Below, piece by piece: positions 44,693 to 53,779 of a stretch of 64,000 bases of DNA. The position numbers and the translations under genes were made by a program. The notes below the pieces were generated by a model. The model did not search any database, was not told where the DNA came from, and worked only from the letters and a program-made list of their open reading frames with translations. Origin of the DNA: Acidovorax radicis (GTDB lineage Bacteria; Pseudomonadota; Gammaproteobacteria; Burkholderiales; Burkholderiaceae_C); NCBI RefSeq assembly GCF_020510705.1, contig NZ_CP075184.1, positions 2,046,001-2,110,000 of the forward strand, read 5' to 3'. The first letter of the stretch is position 1. Each line of letters begins with the position of its first letter.

Positions 44693-45709
44693 ATGCTGCC
44701 ATCCCTGCCTGTGCCGACCCTCTCACGCCGCCAGGTGCTGGCGGCGCTGGCCGCCTCCGGCCTGCCCGCTGTGGCGTGTTCTGCCCCGCGCCTGCCGCGC
44801 ATCACCCTGTCGGGCCCTCCGGCGATTGTGTCGGCTCCCTTGATCCACATGGCCGAGACCCATGCGTTGGCGGGTGTGGCGGGCGAAACCGCTTTTGTGT
44901 CGTGGCGCGACCCCGACCAACTGCGCATGATGGCCATGGGCGGCAAGGCCGACGTGCTGGCCATGCCCAGCAACGTGGCCGCCAACCTGTTCAACCGGGG
45001 CGCGGGCGTCACGCTGCTCAACATCTCGACCTGGGGAGCGCTGTGGCTCGTCACGCGCGATGCCCATCGCAAGGCGCTGGCCGACTACCGGGGCGAGGAA
45101 ATCGCCGTGCCCTTCCGGGGCGACATGCCCGACATCGTGCTGCAACTGCTGGCCGCCAAGCAGGGGCTCGATCTGCAAAAAGACTTCCGCATCCGCTACG
45201 TGCCCACGCCCATGGAGGCCATGCAGTTGCTCATCACGCGCCGTGTCTCGCATGCGCTGCTGGCCGAGCCCGCCGTATCGCTGGCGCTGCGTAAAACCAA
45301 GTCCTTCCCCATCGGTCTGATTGCGCCTGACCTGCACCGGGGCGCCGACCTGCAGCAGGAGTGGGGCCGCCTTTTTGAGCGCAAGCCCCGCTTGCCGCAG
45401 GCGGGTATCGCTGCCGTGGGCACGGTGCGCCAGCAGCCCGAGGTTTTGGCTGCCGTGGCAAACGCCTATGCGCAGTCGCTCGCCTGGTGCCGCGCGCACC
45501 CCCTGGAGTGCGGCGCCATGATGGCCAAACACATCGACCTGCTCATCCCCGAGGCCGTGGCCGACGCCATTGCCGTGAGCCAGCTCGACACCGTGCCTGC
45601 CGCCGCCGCGCGGCCCGAGCTGGAGTTCTTCTTTGGCCAGCTCATGGCGCGCAACCCGGCGCTGGTGGGCGGCAAGCTGCCTGCCAGCGCGTTCTACGGC
45701 ATGCCGTAG
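44693..45709 (+). CDS. NitT/TauT-type periplasmic substrate-binding protein
   Basis: 338 residues. The N-terminus SRRQVLAALAASGLPAVAC has both a twin-arginine-like pair and a possible lipobox Cys. The two-lobed binding protein follows (ISTWGALWLVTRD, VPTPMEAMQLLITRRVSHALLAEPAVSLALRK), as in the nitrate/sulfonate/bicarbonate ABC family. It starts 9 bases after the TonB receptor, and the matching permease and ATPase lie at 52985-54648, beyond the second receptor and the CobN-like gene. Its ligand could be the imported metal or metal chelate. Confidence 0.85.
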   Translation: MLPSLPVPTLSRRQVLAALAASGLPAVACSAPRLPRITLSGPPAIVSAPLIHMAETHALAGVAGETAFVSWRDPDQLRMMAMGGKADVLAMPSNVAANLFNRGAGVTLLNISTWGALWLVTRDAHRKALADYRGEEIAVPFRGDMPDIVLQLLAAKQGLDLQKDFRIRYVPTPMEAMQLLITRRVSHALLAEPAVSLALRKTKSFPIGLIAPDLHRGADLQQEWGRLFERKPRLPQAGIAAVGTVRQQPEVLAAVANAYAQSLAWCRAHPLECGAMMAKHIDLLIPEAVADAIAVSQLDTVPAAAARPELEFFFGQLMARNPALVGGKLPASAFYGMP

Positions 45710-45710
45710 C

Positions 45711-45732
45711 TGCTTCGGGGCGCAGCCCCGCA
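45711..45732 (+). terminator. Weak hairpin after the binding-protein gene
   Basis: CGGGGC (45716-45721), loop GCA, GCCCCG (45725-45730), followed by a mixed CATTCCTTTT. Only a modest T tract; possibly a partial terminator within the operon. Confidence 0.35.
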
Positions 45733-45817
45733 TTCCTTTTCGTTGTTTTCCATTGTTTGTCCCCGGCAGCCGCCGCCACCTGGGTCTTTGCTTTTTTGAT
45801 TCCAGGAGTTTGCATTC

Positions 45818-47827
45818 ATGACGTATTCCCCCGAGGCCCCCGGCGCGCCCAGCGCAGCCCCGAACAATTCCCGCCCCTTGCGCCCCCGTCCCGTGGCCTG
45901 GGCCGCCATGCTGTTGCTTGCCGGAACGAGCGCCCAGGCCCAGGACAACACCCCGCCCCTGCAGGTGGCACAGGCCGCCACGGCCCTGCCTGCGGTCACC
46001 GTCACGGCCACGCTGACCGAGCAGGACGCCCGCACCGCGCCCGCCAGCGTCACCGTCATCAACCGCGAGGAGCTGGCGGCGCGCAATGCGTCCGATCTGC
46101 TCGACGCCGTGCGCGGCGCCCCTGGCCTCACACTCTCGCCGCGCCAGGTGGGCGGGCGCAAGACGCTGGCGTTGCGGGGGCTGGAAGGCAAGCACACGCT
46201 CACTCTCATCGACGGGCGGCGCATCAGCGCCACGGACGATGTGGTGGGCCATTCCGACTACCAATACGGCTGGCTGCCCATGTCGGCGGTCGAGCGCATC
46301 GAGATCATCCGGGGGCCCATGTCGGCGCTGTATGGCTCCGAGGCGCTGGGCGGTGTCATCAACCTCATTACCCGCCAGCCCAAGGACCGCTGGATCGGCT
46401 CGGTGGGCGTCTCGGCCAGCGCCCCTACCCGCTTCAGCGAAGGCGAACCCACGGGCACCACCTCGGTGTTTGCTGCCGGCCCGGTGGGCGAACGCCTGAG
46501 CCTGCGCGTGAACGCCGAGCTGGCGCACAGCGCACCCGTGGCCGATCGGCAGAGCCCGCTGCTGTCGGAAATCGAAGGCAGCCACGCCAAGAACGGTGGC
46601 CTGGCTGCCCGCTATGCGCTGACGCCCGAGCAAACCCTGGAGGCGGGGTGGAGTGGCGGCAAAGAGCAGCGCGTGTACGACACCAGCTCCACCTCCAAGG
46701 GTGTGTACCGCAGCACCTACGACATCGACCGCTCTCAGGCCCATGTTGGCTGGGAGGGCCAGTTTGACAACTGGCGCGGCAAGCTGCGCGCCTACCGCAG
46801 CGAGATCGACATTGCCAACCGCGCCAGCAACGGCGCTACGCCCACGCGGCCGCAGAACATGGTGGACGACGTGCTGGACGGCCATGCCAGCTTTGCCCTG
46901 GGCGCGCACAAGGTCACCGTGGGCGGCGAATGGCGCCGCGAGACGCTGGAGAACGCCGGCCTGAAAAACGGCGTAGACGATGCGGCGCACAAGGCCCTGT
47001 TTGCGCAAGATGAAATCGCCCTGACCGACACGCTCATGCTCACCGCCGGTCTGCGTGCCGACCACCACGCACTGTTTGGCAGCGAAGTCAGTCCGCGCGC
47101 CTATCTGGTGTGGGAGCCCACCCCGGCGCTGGTGGTCAAGGGCGGTTTTGGCCACGCCTTCAAGGCGCCCACGCTCAAGCAGATCTCGCCCAACTACGTG
47201 GGGGCCGAAGGGCCGCACACCTTTGCGGGCAACGGCAACATCAAGCCCGAGTCGTCCAACTCGTTTGAAGTGGGTGCCGACTGGCAGGTGGCGCCCGCCT
47301 GGTCGCTGCGCGCCACGGTGTTCAACACCGAGGTCAAAGACCTCATCACCTACCGCCTGCTGCGCCAGGAGGGCGTGCGGCGCTTCTACCAGTACGACAA
47401 CGTGGACGCCGCACGCATCCAGGGGCTGGAGGCGGGCATGACCTGGGACATGACGCGCCAGCTTGCCTGGAGCAACGACCTGACGCTGCTGCACACGCGC
47501 GACAAGAGCACCGGCAAGAAGCTGGCCGACCGGCCATCGAGCAGCCTGACCTCGCGCCTGGAATGGAAAGGCGCCGAGGGCTGGAGCGCACGCCTGACCG
47601 GCGAATTCACCGGCAGCCAGACCGGCACCGACGGCGCGGCGCTGCCCGCGTATGCGCTGTGGAGCGCCAGCGTAGGCAAGCAGTTTGCACTGGACGCCCG
47701 CCGCAAGCTGGTGCTGCGCGCGGGGCTGGAAAACATTGGCAACGTGAACCTGGCCGAGAAGTCGGAGAGCTTTGGCTATGCCGAGCGCGCCCGCCGTGTG
47801 TTCGTGACCGCAAGGGTTGATTTCTGA
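45818..47827 (+). CDS. TonB-dependent outer-membrane receptor (BtuB/haem-type plug)
   Basis: 669 residues; ATG at 45818 behind CCAGGAG. The signal region ends near AQAQ. The plug has VTVTATLTEQDARTAPASVTVI, LALRGLEGKHTLTLIDGRRIS and GPMSALYGSEALGGVINLITR, the form of the BtuB/CirA/haem-receptor group. The barrel closes with a terminal F. Its position directly before the CobN-like gene suggests that it carries the substrate of that enzyme, as HmuR does for HmuS in Bacteroidetes. Confidence 0.93.
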   Translation: MTYSPEAPGAPSAAPNNSRPLRPRPVAWAAMLLLAGTSAQAQDNTPPLQVAQAATALPAVTVTATLTEQDARTAPASVTVINREELAARNASDLLDAVRGAPGLTLSPRQVGGRKTLALRGLEGKHTLTLIDGRRISATDDVVGHSDYQYGWLPMSAVERIEIIRGPMSALYGSEALGGVINLITRQPKDRWIGSVGVSASAPTRFSEGEPTGTTSVFAAGPVGERLSLRVNAELAHSAPVADRQSPLLSEIEGSHAKNGGLAARYALTPEQTLEAGWSGGKEQRVYDTSSTSKGVYRSTYDIDRSQAHVGWEGQFDNWRGKLRAYRSEIDIANRASNGATPTRPQNMVDDVLDGHASFALGAHKVTVGGEWRRETLENAGLKNGVDDAAHKALFAQDEIALTDTLMLTAGLRADHHALFGSEVSPRAYLVWEPTPALVVKGGFGHAFKAPTLKQISPNYVGAEGPHTFAGNGNIKPESSNSFEVGADWQVAPAWSLRATVFNTEVKDLITYRLLRQEGVRRFYQYDNVDAARIQGLEAGMTWDMTRQLAWSNDLTLLHTRDKSTGKKLADRPSSSLTSRLEWKGAEGWSARLTGEFTGSQTGTDGAALPAYALWSASVGKQFALDARRKLVLRAGLENIGNVNLAEKSESFGYAERARRVFVTARVDF

Positions 47828-47848
47828 CAACAAGGACTCTTTGAACCT

Positions 47849-47888
47849 CCCCTGGCCCTCTCTCTGGTGGGGAAGTGTGGGCCAGGGG
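47849..47888 (+). promoter_or_regulatory. Perfect 10-bp inverted repeat between receptor and CobN-like genes
   Basis: CCCCTGGCCC (47849-47858) and GGGCCAGGGG (47879-47888) with a 20-base loop, 22 bases after the receptor stop. No T tract follows. It may stabilise the receptor mRNA 3' end or modulate read-through. Confidence 0.5.
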
Positions 47889-47913
47889 CCGGTTGTATCA
47901 ATATTCAAATACT

Positions 47914-47970
47914 ACTATTTTGATAGCTGTTGCCGCTTTATAGATAAGCGATAGAGGCCAATTTGACTCA
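47914..47970 (+). repeat. Interspersed repeat, copy 5, at the CobN-like start
   Basis: TTTTGATAGCTGTTGCCGCTT, then AAGCGATAGAGGCCAATTTGA. It ends across the start of the next gene; the only start codon at the upstream end of that frame (TTG 47963) lies within it. Confidence 0.75.
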
Positions 47971-50900
47971 TAAAACTATTGCAAACACCATCGCCTGCTT
48001 GCGGCGCTGGCTGGCCCTGTGCCTGCTGGTGCTGGCGCCCTTTGGCGCTGCGCAGGCGGCGCAGGTGTTGTTCATCGCCACGTCCAATGTGCCTACAGGC
48101 AAGTTCCGCCAGTTGGCCGACATCGCCCGGCCGCACGGCATTGAGCTGCAGGTGCGCTACCTGGAAAGGCTGCCCGCCGAGACCGACGAAGGCCTGTTCA
48201 AGGGCTTTGACGCGGTGTTCATCGACAGCTATTTGCAGGATGTGGTGCAAGACCGGTTGGCGCATGCGCTGCCCGGCCTGCGTGCGCCCCACGCCTGGCT
48301 GTACGACGCCAAACCCGCCTGGGGCGGCGGCTTGCCCGAGCCCGTGGCGCGGCGGCTCATCACCTATTACAGCAACGGCGGCAAGCAGAACTTCGAGGGC
48401 TTCTTCGCCACACTGGCCGCGCAGCTGCAGGGCCGCGCGGCCCCGGGCGTGCCCGACCCCGTGGTGTTCCCCAAAACCGCTGTGTACCACCCGCGTGCGC
48501 CGGGCCTGGTCATGGCAGACCCTGTGGCGTGGCTGCGTTCGCAAGGCGTTGATCCAGCTGCTACCAACCGCCGCCCCGTGGTGGCGCTGGCGCTGCACCA
48601 GCAGTACATCGCCGCCATGCAGACCGCTTTCATCGACGACCTGATTGCGCGCATCGAAGCCGGGGGCGCCGTGGCGCTGCCGTTCTACAGCCCCATGCTG
48701 GAGGCGGGCGCGCTGGAGCAAATGCTCAAGCCCGCGGGCATGCGGCTGGCCGACGTGCTCATCAACACCCAGATCATGCTGAACGCCGAGGAGCGACGTG
48801 CCGAGTTCGAGCGGCTGGGCATCCCCGTGCTGCAAGCCATGCCGTACCGGCGCGGCGACGAGGCCGCCTGGGCCGCCAACCCGCAGGGCGTGGCGCTGAT
48901 GGATGTGCCGTTCTACCTGGCGCAGGCCGAATACGCGGGCGTTACCGACATCCAGGTGGCGGCCGCCACACGCAAGGCCGATGAGCAGATCGTGCCCATT
49001 GCCGCGCAGGCCGACGCCGTGGTGGGCAAGGCGCTCAACCTGGCTAGCTTGCAGCGCAAGCAGAACGCCGACAAGCGCCTGTCCATTTTCTTCTGGAACT
49101 ACCCACCGGGCGAGAAGAACCTGTCTGCCTCGTTTTTGAACGTGCCGCGCAGCCTGCAAACCACGCTGGCCGCGCTGCAGGCAGCGGGCTACGACACCGA
49201 GTCGCCTGCCGAGCCCCTGTTGATCGGCAATCTGCAGCGCCTGCTGGCTCCGGCCTACCGCCAAGGCGAGTTGGAGCCCCTGCTGCGCGACGGCCTGGCC
49301 GCCACCCTGCCCGTGGCGCAGTACCGCCAGTGGCTGGCCACGCTGCCTGCGGCCACGCAAGAAGCCCTGCGCGAGCGCTGGGGCGCGCCCGAAGCGTCGA
49401 GCATGGTGCTGCGGCGCGGCGGCGAAGCCGTGTTCGTGGTGCCGCGCCTGATGCTGGGCAAGGTCGCCATCCTGCCGCAGCCGCCGCGCGGCGAGCAATG
49501 GGACGACAAGGAAAAGGCGCTGTACCACTCACCCAGCGCCCTGCCATCGCACTACTACCTGGCCGCCTACCTGTGGGCGCGCGAGCAGCACAAAAGCGAC
49601 GCATTGGTGCACTTTGGCACCCACGGCAGCCAGGAATGGCTGCCCGGCAAGGAGCGTGGCCTGTCGGTGTTCGACCCCGGCATGCTGGCGGTGGGCAACG
49701 TGCCGGTGGCCTACCCGTACATTGCCGACAACATCGGCGAGGCACAGCAAGCCAAGCGCCGGGGCCGCGCGGTCATCGTCAGCCACCAGACGCCGCCGTT
49801 CAAACCCGCAGGGCTGCACGCCGCACTCACCCACATGCACGACCTGCTGCACGCCTGGCTGGCGCAGGACGATGGTGTGGTCAGAGAAAAAATCAAGGCC
49901 GACCTGCTGGCCGCCGTGCAAAAAGAGCACATCGACCGCGACATGGGCTGGACGCCCGCGCGTGCGCGCAGCGAATTCCCGGCTTTTGTCGACCTGCTGC
50001 ACAACCACCTGCACGAGCTGGCCGAAACCGCCCAGCCGCTGGGCCTGCACACCCTGGGCCGTGCGCCCGAAGAGCAGCACCGCCTGGCCACCGTGCTGCT
50101 GATGCTGGGGCGCCCGTTCTGGGAGGCTGCGGCACTGCACGCCGGAGCACCGGCTGCCGATGTGGACGAGGCCCTGATTGGCGAGTACAGCCGCCTGGCG
50201 CAGACGGCGCCCTACCAGTTGCTGCAGCGCCATGTGATCGAGGGCCAGAGCCTTGAGGCCCTGCCAGCGGCGTTGCAAACCGGCATCGCCAAGGCCCGCA
50301 CCGCCTACGCCCACATTGGCGCCGACCAGGAGTTGCCTGCCTTGCTGCAGGTGCTGGCCGGGCGCCACCTGCCCACGTCGTTTGGCGGCGACCCCATCAA
50401 GAACCCCGACGCCTACCCCACAGGCCGCAACCTGTACGGTTTTGACCCCTCGCGCGTGCCCACGCCCCAGGCCTGGGCGGCCGGCAAGGACGCTGCCGAG
50501 CAACTCATTGCTGAGCACCAACGCCTGACCGGCAAGGCGCCAACGAAGCTGGCCGTGTCGCTGTGGTCGGTGGAGACCATGCGCCACCAGGGTTTGCTCG
50601 AAGCACAGGCGCTGTGGCTGCTGGGCGTGGAGCCGGTGTGGGACGACGGCGGGCGCGTGACGGGCGTGAAGCTGGTGCCGCGCAACGTGCTCGGGCGCGA
50701 GCGGGTGGACGTGGTGCTGTCGGCCACCGGCCTGTACCGCGACCATTTCCCCAACGCCATGAAGCAGCTGGCCCGTGCCGTGCAACTGGCTGCGCAGGCT
50801 GAGGGGCCGGGCGAAGAGGCCAACCCCGTGGCGGCGCACACGCGCAGCATGGCCGCCAAGCTGCGCGCCCAAGGCATGGGCGACCAGGCTGCGCTGGCGG

Positions 50901-52105
50901 CGGCGCAAACGCGCATCTTCTCGTCCGAATCGGGCAACTACGGCACGGGCCTGGACAACGCCACGCTGGCCACCGACAGCTGGCAGGGCAAGAAAGAGGG
51001 CGACCGCAAGCTCGCGCAGCTGTACCTGTCGCGCATGCAGTACGCCTATGGGCCGGACGAATCCACCTGGGGCAGCCTGCCGGGGGCGGCGCAGGAGGGA
51101 AAAAGCGGTATAGGCGGCAACGGCGGCAAGGCACTCAACCTGTATGCCGAGCACCTGCGCGGCACCGAGGGCGCGGTGCTCTCGCGCAGCTCCAATCTCT
51201 ATGGCATGTTGACCACCGACGACCCGTTCCAGTACCTGGGCGGCATTGCGCTGGCCGTGCGGCACCTGGACGGCAAGGCGCCGCAGCTCTACATCAGCAA
51301 CCTGCGCGGGGCAGGAAGTGGCAAGGTCGAAGGCGCGGCGCAGTTCCTGGGCAAGGAGCTGGCCACGCGCCAGTTCCACCCCGGCTACATCCAGGGCCTG
51401 ATGGCCGAGGGCTACGCCGGCACGCTGCAGGTGCTGGACGCCACCAACAACTTCTGGGGTTGGACGGCGGTGGCGCGCGAGATCGTGCGCGACGACCAGT
51501 GGCAGGAGATGGCTGATGTGTACGTGCGCGACAAGCACCAGCTGGGCCTCAAGCGCTGGTTCGAGGCGCACAACCCGCATGCGCTGGCGCAGACCATGGA
51601 GCGCATGCTCGAAGCCGCCCGCCAGGGCTACTGGAAGGCCGACCCGAAAACCGTGGCCGAGCTGAAAGCGCGCTGGCGCGACCTGGCGGAGCGCTTTGAT
51701 GTGCGCACCGATAACGCACGCTTTCAAGCGTATGTAGGCAAAGCGCCTGCGACTAACAACCAAGTGGCGCCCGCTGCACCGGGTTTTGGCCTCGATGCCC
51801 CGTTGACGCAGACTGCCGCCGCCCAGGCCGCTGCGCCAGCGCCGCTGCCACCCTCCGCCGAGCCACCGCAACCCACCACACCGCCGCAATCCGCCGAGCC
51901 CGCCGCTGCAGAGCCCCCGGTGGTCAGCGGCCTCTTGATGGCGCCCGTGCCGCAAGCCCAGCCGGTCAGCGTGGGCCCCACGCAGGCCGCGCTGCTGGCG
52001 CTGCTGCTGGCGGGCATCACCGGCGCCGGTGCCGTGCGGCAGGCGCGCCGCCGCAGCGTGGTGCGCCCCCACCGAATCCCTTCACTTTCTGGAGTTTTCA
52101 AATGA
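47963..52105 (+). CDS. Exported, membrane-anchored CobN/HmuS-like chelatase large subunit
   Basis: 1380 residues. Homologous to CobN/ChlH-type subunits of cobalto- and magnesium-chelatases, with the core motif FGTHGSQEWLPGKERGLS (about 548-566) and an NIGEAQQAKRRGRAVIVSHQ-type block. Unlike cytoplasmic CobN it has a signal peptide (LALCLLVLAPFGAAQAA) and a C-terminal Pro/Ala-rich spacer (about 1285-1325) leading to a membrane helix (about 1339-1357) and an Arg-rich tail, so the large domain should be periplasmic. No CobS/CobT ATPase partners are nearby. HmuS-type proteins of Bacteroidetes remove iron from haem; de- or re-metallation of an imported tetrapyrrole is the likely job here. Start ambiguous: TTG 47963 in a repeat, or TTG 47999. 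Confidence 0.85.
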   Translation: MTHKTIANTIACLRRWLALCLLVLAPFGAAQAAQVLFIATSNVPTGKFRQLADIARPHGIELQVRYLERLPAETDEGLFKGFDAVFIDSYLQDVVQDRLAHALPGLRAPHAWLYDAKPAWGGGLPEPVARRLITYYSNGGKQNFEGFFATLAAQLQGRAAPGVPDPVVFPKTAVYHPRAPGLVMADPVAWLRSQGVDPAATNRRPVVALALHQQYIAAMQTAFIDDLIARIEAGGAVALPFYSPMLEAGALEQMLKPAGMRLADVLINTQIMLNAEERRAEFERLGIPVLQAMPYRRGDEAAWAANPQGVALMDVPFYLAQAEYAGVTDIQVAAATRKADEQIVPIAAQADAVVGKALNLASLQRKQNADKRLSIFFWNYPPGEKNLSASFLNVPRSLQTTLAALQAAGYDTESPAEPLLIGNLQRLLAPAYRQGELEPLLRDGLAATLPVAQYRQWLATLPAATQEALRERWGAPEASSMVLRRGGEAVFVVPRLMLGKVAILPQPPRGEQWDDKEKALYHSPSALPSHYYLAAYLWAREQHKSDALVHFGTHGSQEWLPGKERGLSVFDPGMLAVGNVPVAYPYIADNIGEAQQAKRRGRAVIVSHQTPPFKPAGLHAALTHMHDLLHAWLAQDDGVVREKIKADLLAAVQKEHIDRDMGWTPARARSEFPAFVDLLHNHLHELAETAQPLGLHTLGRAPEEQHRLATVLLMLGRPFWEAAALHAGAPAADVDEALIGEYSRLAQTAPYQLLQRHVIEGQSLEALPAALQTGIAKARTAYAHIGADQELPALLQVLAGRHLPTSFGGDPIKNPDAYPTGRNLYGFDPSRVPTPQAWAAGKDAAEQLIAEHQRLTGKAPTKLAVSLWSVETMRHQGLLEAQALWLLGVEPVWDDGGRVTGVKLVPRNVLGRERVDVVLSATGLYRDHFPNAMKQLARAVQLAAQAEGPGEEANPVAAHTRSMAAKLRAQGMGDQAALAAAQTRIFSSESGNYGTGLDNATLATDSWQGKKEGDRKLAQLYLSRMQYAYGPDESTWGSLPGAAQEGKSGIGGNGGKALNLYAEHLRGTEGAVLSRSSNLYGMLTTDDPFQYLGGIALAVRHLDGKAPQLYISNLRGAGSGKVEGAAQFLGKELATRQFHPGYIQGLMAEGYAGTLQVLDATNNFWGWTAVAREIVRDDQWQEMADVYVRDKHQLGLKRWFEAHNPHALAQTMERMLEAARQGYWKADPKTVAELKARWRDLAERFDVRTDNARFQAYVGKAPATNNQVAPAAPGFGLDAPLTQTAAAQAAAPAPLPPSAEPPQPTTPPQSAEPAAAEPPVVSGLLMAPVPQAQPVSVGPTQAALLALLLAGITGAGAVRQARRRSVVRPHRIPSLSGVFK

Positions 52106-52638
52106 GCAATCCCATTGAATCGATGATGTATGGCGTCAGCCAGCTCTTCCTGTTCCCCGTGCTGCTGGCCATTGCCGCGCTGTTCGTGCATGCCTTCTAC
52201 GCGGCAGGCGCCTTTGCCTGGCAGGCCTGGCAGCGCCGCAGCGGCAAGGCCGCAGGTTTTGAAATGCTGGCCGCACGCCGCGCCAACCCCGCCATCAGCG
52301 TGCTCGACCTGGAAGTGCTGGCGGCCGAGCGGCTCGAGTTTGCCCGCATCGCCACCCGCGTGGCGCCCATGCTGGGCCTGGTGGCCACGATGATCCCCAT
52401 GGGCCCGGCGCTGATGGCACTGGCCGATGGCAATCTGGCCGATGTGTCGCGCAGCCTGATGGTGGCGTTCTCCGCCGTGATCCTGGCGCTGCTGGCCGCC
52501 GCCATCAGCTACAGCGTGGTCAACGTGCGCAAGCGCTGGTACGCCACCGACCTGGCTGCCATTGAGCAAGGCACAGCCCCGGCCGAGACCCCCGCGCAAG
52601 ACATGCTGGGCCACCTGGTGAGCGAGGTGCCCGCATGA
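52102..52638 (+). CDS. MotA/TolQ/ExbB-like proton-channel subunit
   Basis: 178 residues with three membrane segments (about 12-40, 88-110 and 118-140), the ExbB topology, and the TolQ/ExbB-like ARIATRVAPMLGLVATMIPMGPAL stretch in the second. Its ATG overlaps the CobN-like stop (ATGA). With the next gene it should form a proton-driven energiser, as ExbB with ExbD. In hmu operons the equivalent gene also follows the CobN-like gene. Whether it drives TonB or acts on the chelatase is not known. Confidence 0.85.
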   Translation: MSNPIESMMYGVSQLFLFPVLLAIAALFVHAFYAAGAFAWQAWQRRSGKAAGFEMLAARRANPAISVLDLEVLAAERLEFARIATRVAPMLGLVATMIPMGPALMALADGNLADVSRSLMVAFSAVILALLAAAISYSVVNVRKRWYATDLAAIEQGTAPAETPAQDMLGHLVSEVPA

Positions 52639-52985
52639 AGCTGCGCCTGATGGACGACATGGAGGCCGACGACCCCATCCAGTCGGTGGTGAACCTGATC
52701 GACGTGTTCCTGGTCATCATCGCTGCGCTGCTGCTGGCGGTGGCCAACAACCCGGTGAACCCGTTCAGCACAGAGTCGGTCACCGTCATCAAAAACCCTG
52801 GCAAGCCCAATATGGAGGTCGTGATCAAGGACGGCCAGAAGATCGAGCGCTACAAGGCCAGCGGCGAAATTGGCGAAGGCCAGGGCAACAAGGCGGGTGT
52901 GGCCTATCGCCTCAAAGATGGCTCCATGGTGTATGTGCCCGAAGCAGGTGCAGAGCAGTCTGCAGCGGCAGGGGTGGTGCAGTAA
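52635..52985 (+). CDS. DUF2149 protein, ExbD-like partner
   Basis: 116 residues. One membrane helix (about 18-40) with an Asp at its start (VNLIDVFLVIIAALLLAVANNPVNPF), as in ExbD/TolR, then a small periplasmic domain (MEVVIKDGQKIERYKASG, AYRLKDGSMVYVP). This is the DUF2149 form that accompanies CobN-like and ExbB-like genes. Start and stop overlap both neighbours by a few bases. Confidence 0.88.
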   Translation: MKLRLMDDMEADDPIQSVVNLIDVFLVIIAALLLAVANNPVNPFSTESVTVIKNPGKPNMEVVIKDGQKIERYKASGEIGEGQGNKAGVAYRLKDGSMVYVPEAGAEQSAAAGVVQ

Positions 52986-53779
52986 TGCTGCGGCTGCTGG
53001 CGCGCGTTTTGCGGGGGCTGCCCGGCTACTTGTGGAGCGGCTGGGGTGCGTGCGCCAGCCTGTTTTTGCTGCTGGCCGCCTGGGAGGCGGTGGCTGCTTT
53101 CTACGACCCGCTCATCCTGCCCGACCCGCTAGGCGCCTTTGCCGCGCTGTGGGGCCTGGTAGAGCAGGGCAGTGCCTGGCCCGCGCTGGCCGCCACCGCA
53201 CGGCGTGCACTCGTGGGGCTGGCGCTGGCCGTTTCAGTGGGCAGCCTGCTGGGGCTGGCCGCAGGCCTGTCGGTCACCGCGTCCGTCCTTTCGCGCCCCT
53301 TGGTAACCGTGTTGCTGGGCACACCGCCCATTGCCTGGCTGGTGCTGGCCATGCTGTGGTTCGGCATGAGCGACGGCACGCCCGTGTTCACCGTGTTTAT
53401 CGCCTGCGTCCCCGTGGTGTTTGCAAGTGCCCTGCAGGGCACGCGCACGCTGGATTTGCAGCTGCGCGACATGGCGCGCGCCTACCGCCTGCCGCGCTGG
53501 ATGGCGCTGCGCGAGGTGTATGGCCCGCATGCACTGTCGTACCTGTTCCCGGCCTGGGTGACGGCGCTGGGCAGTGCCTGGAAAGTGACCGTCATGGCCG
53601 AGCTGCTGGCCAGCACCGACGGCGTGGGCGCCGCGCTGGCGGCAAGCCGCTCGCAACTGGACACCGCCACCACCCTGGGCTGGATCACCGCCGTGGTGGG
53701 CTGCCTGCTGGTAGTGGAGTATGGATTTTTGGAACCGCTCAAGCGCGAAGTCGAGCGTTGGCGGGAGGCACCGCGATGA
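52985..53779 (+). CDS. ABC transporter permease (NitT/TauT type)
   Basis: 264 residues, six membrane segments, with the BPD_transp_1 signature for ATPase docking in the family position (EVYGPHALSYLFPAWVTALGSAWKVTVMAELL, key part ALGSAWK). Start TAATG overlaps the DUF2149 stop. It forms an importer with the ATPase that follows and the binding protein at 44693. Confidence 0.92.
   Translation: MLRLLARVLRGLPGYLWSGWGACASLFLLLAAWEAVAAFYDPLILPDPLGAFAALWGLVEQGSAWPALAATARRALVGLALAVSVGSLLGLAAGLSVTASVLSRPLVTVLLGTPPIAWLVLAMLWFGMSDGTPVFTVFIACVPVVFASALQGTRTLDLQLRDMARAYRLPRWMALREVYGPHALSYLFPAWVTALGSAWKVTVMAELLASTDGVGAALAASRSQLDTATTLGWITAVVGCLLVVEYGFLEPLKREVERWREAPR

Noticed and set aside
43945..45294. 449-codon + strand frame across the TonB receptor and binding-protein genes
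   Set aside because: Alternate-frame shadow with Arg/Ala/Gly-rich content bridging two well-supported genes.
45710..45817. Cobalamin riboswitch before the second TonB receptor
   Set aside because: Sought because of the CobN-like gene; the 108-base gap is too short and shows no B12-box-like sequence.
44723..47908. 1061-codon open frame antisense to the binding protein and TonB receptor
   Set aside because: Antisense shadow; no motifs, and it spans two genes with clear families.
49529..52072. 847-codon open frame antisense to the CobN-like gene
   Set aside because: Low-complexity Gln/His/Arg-rich composition typical of antisense frames.
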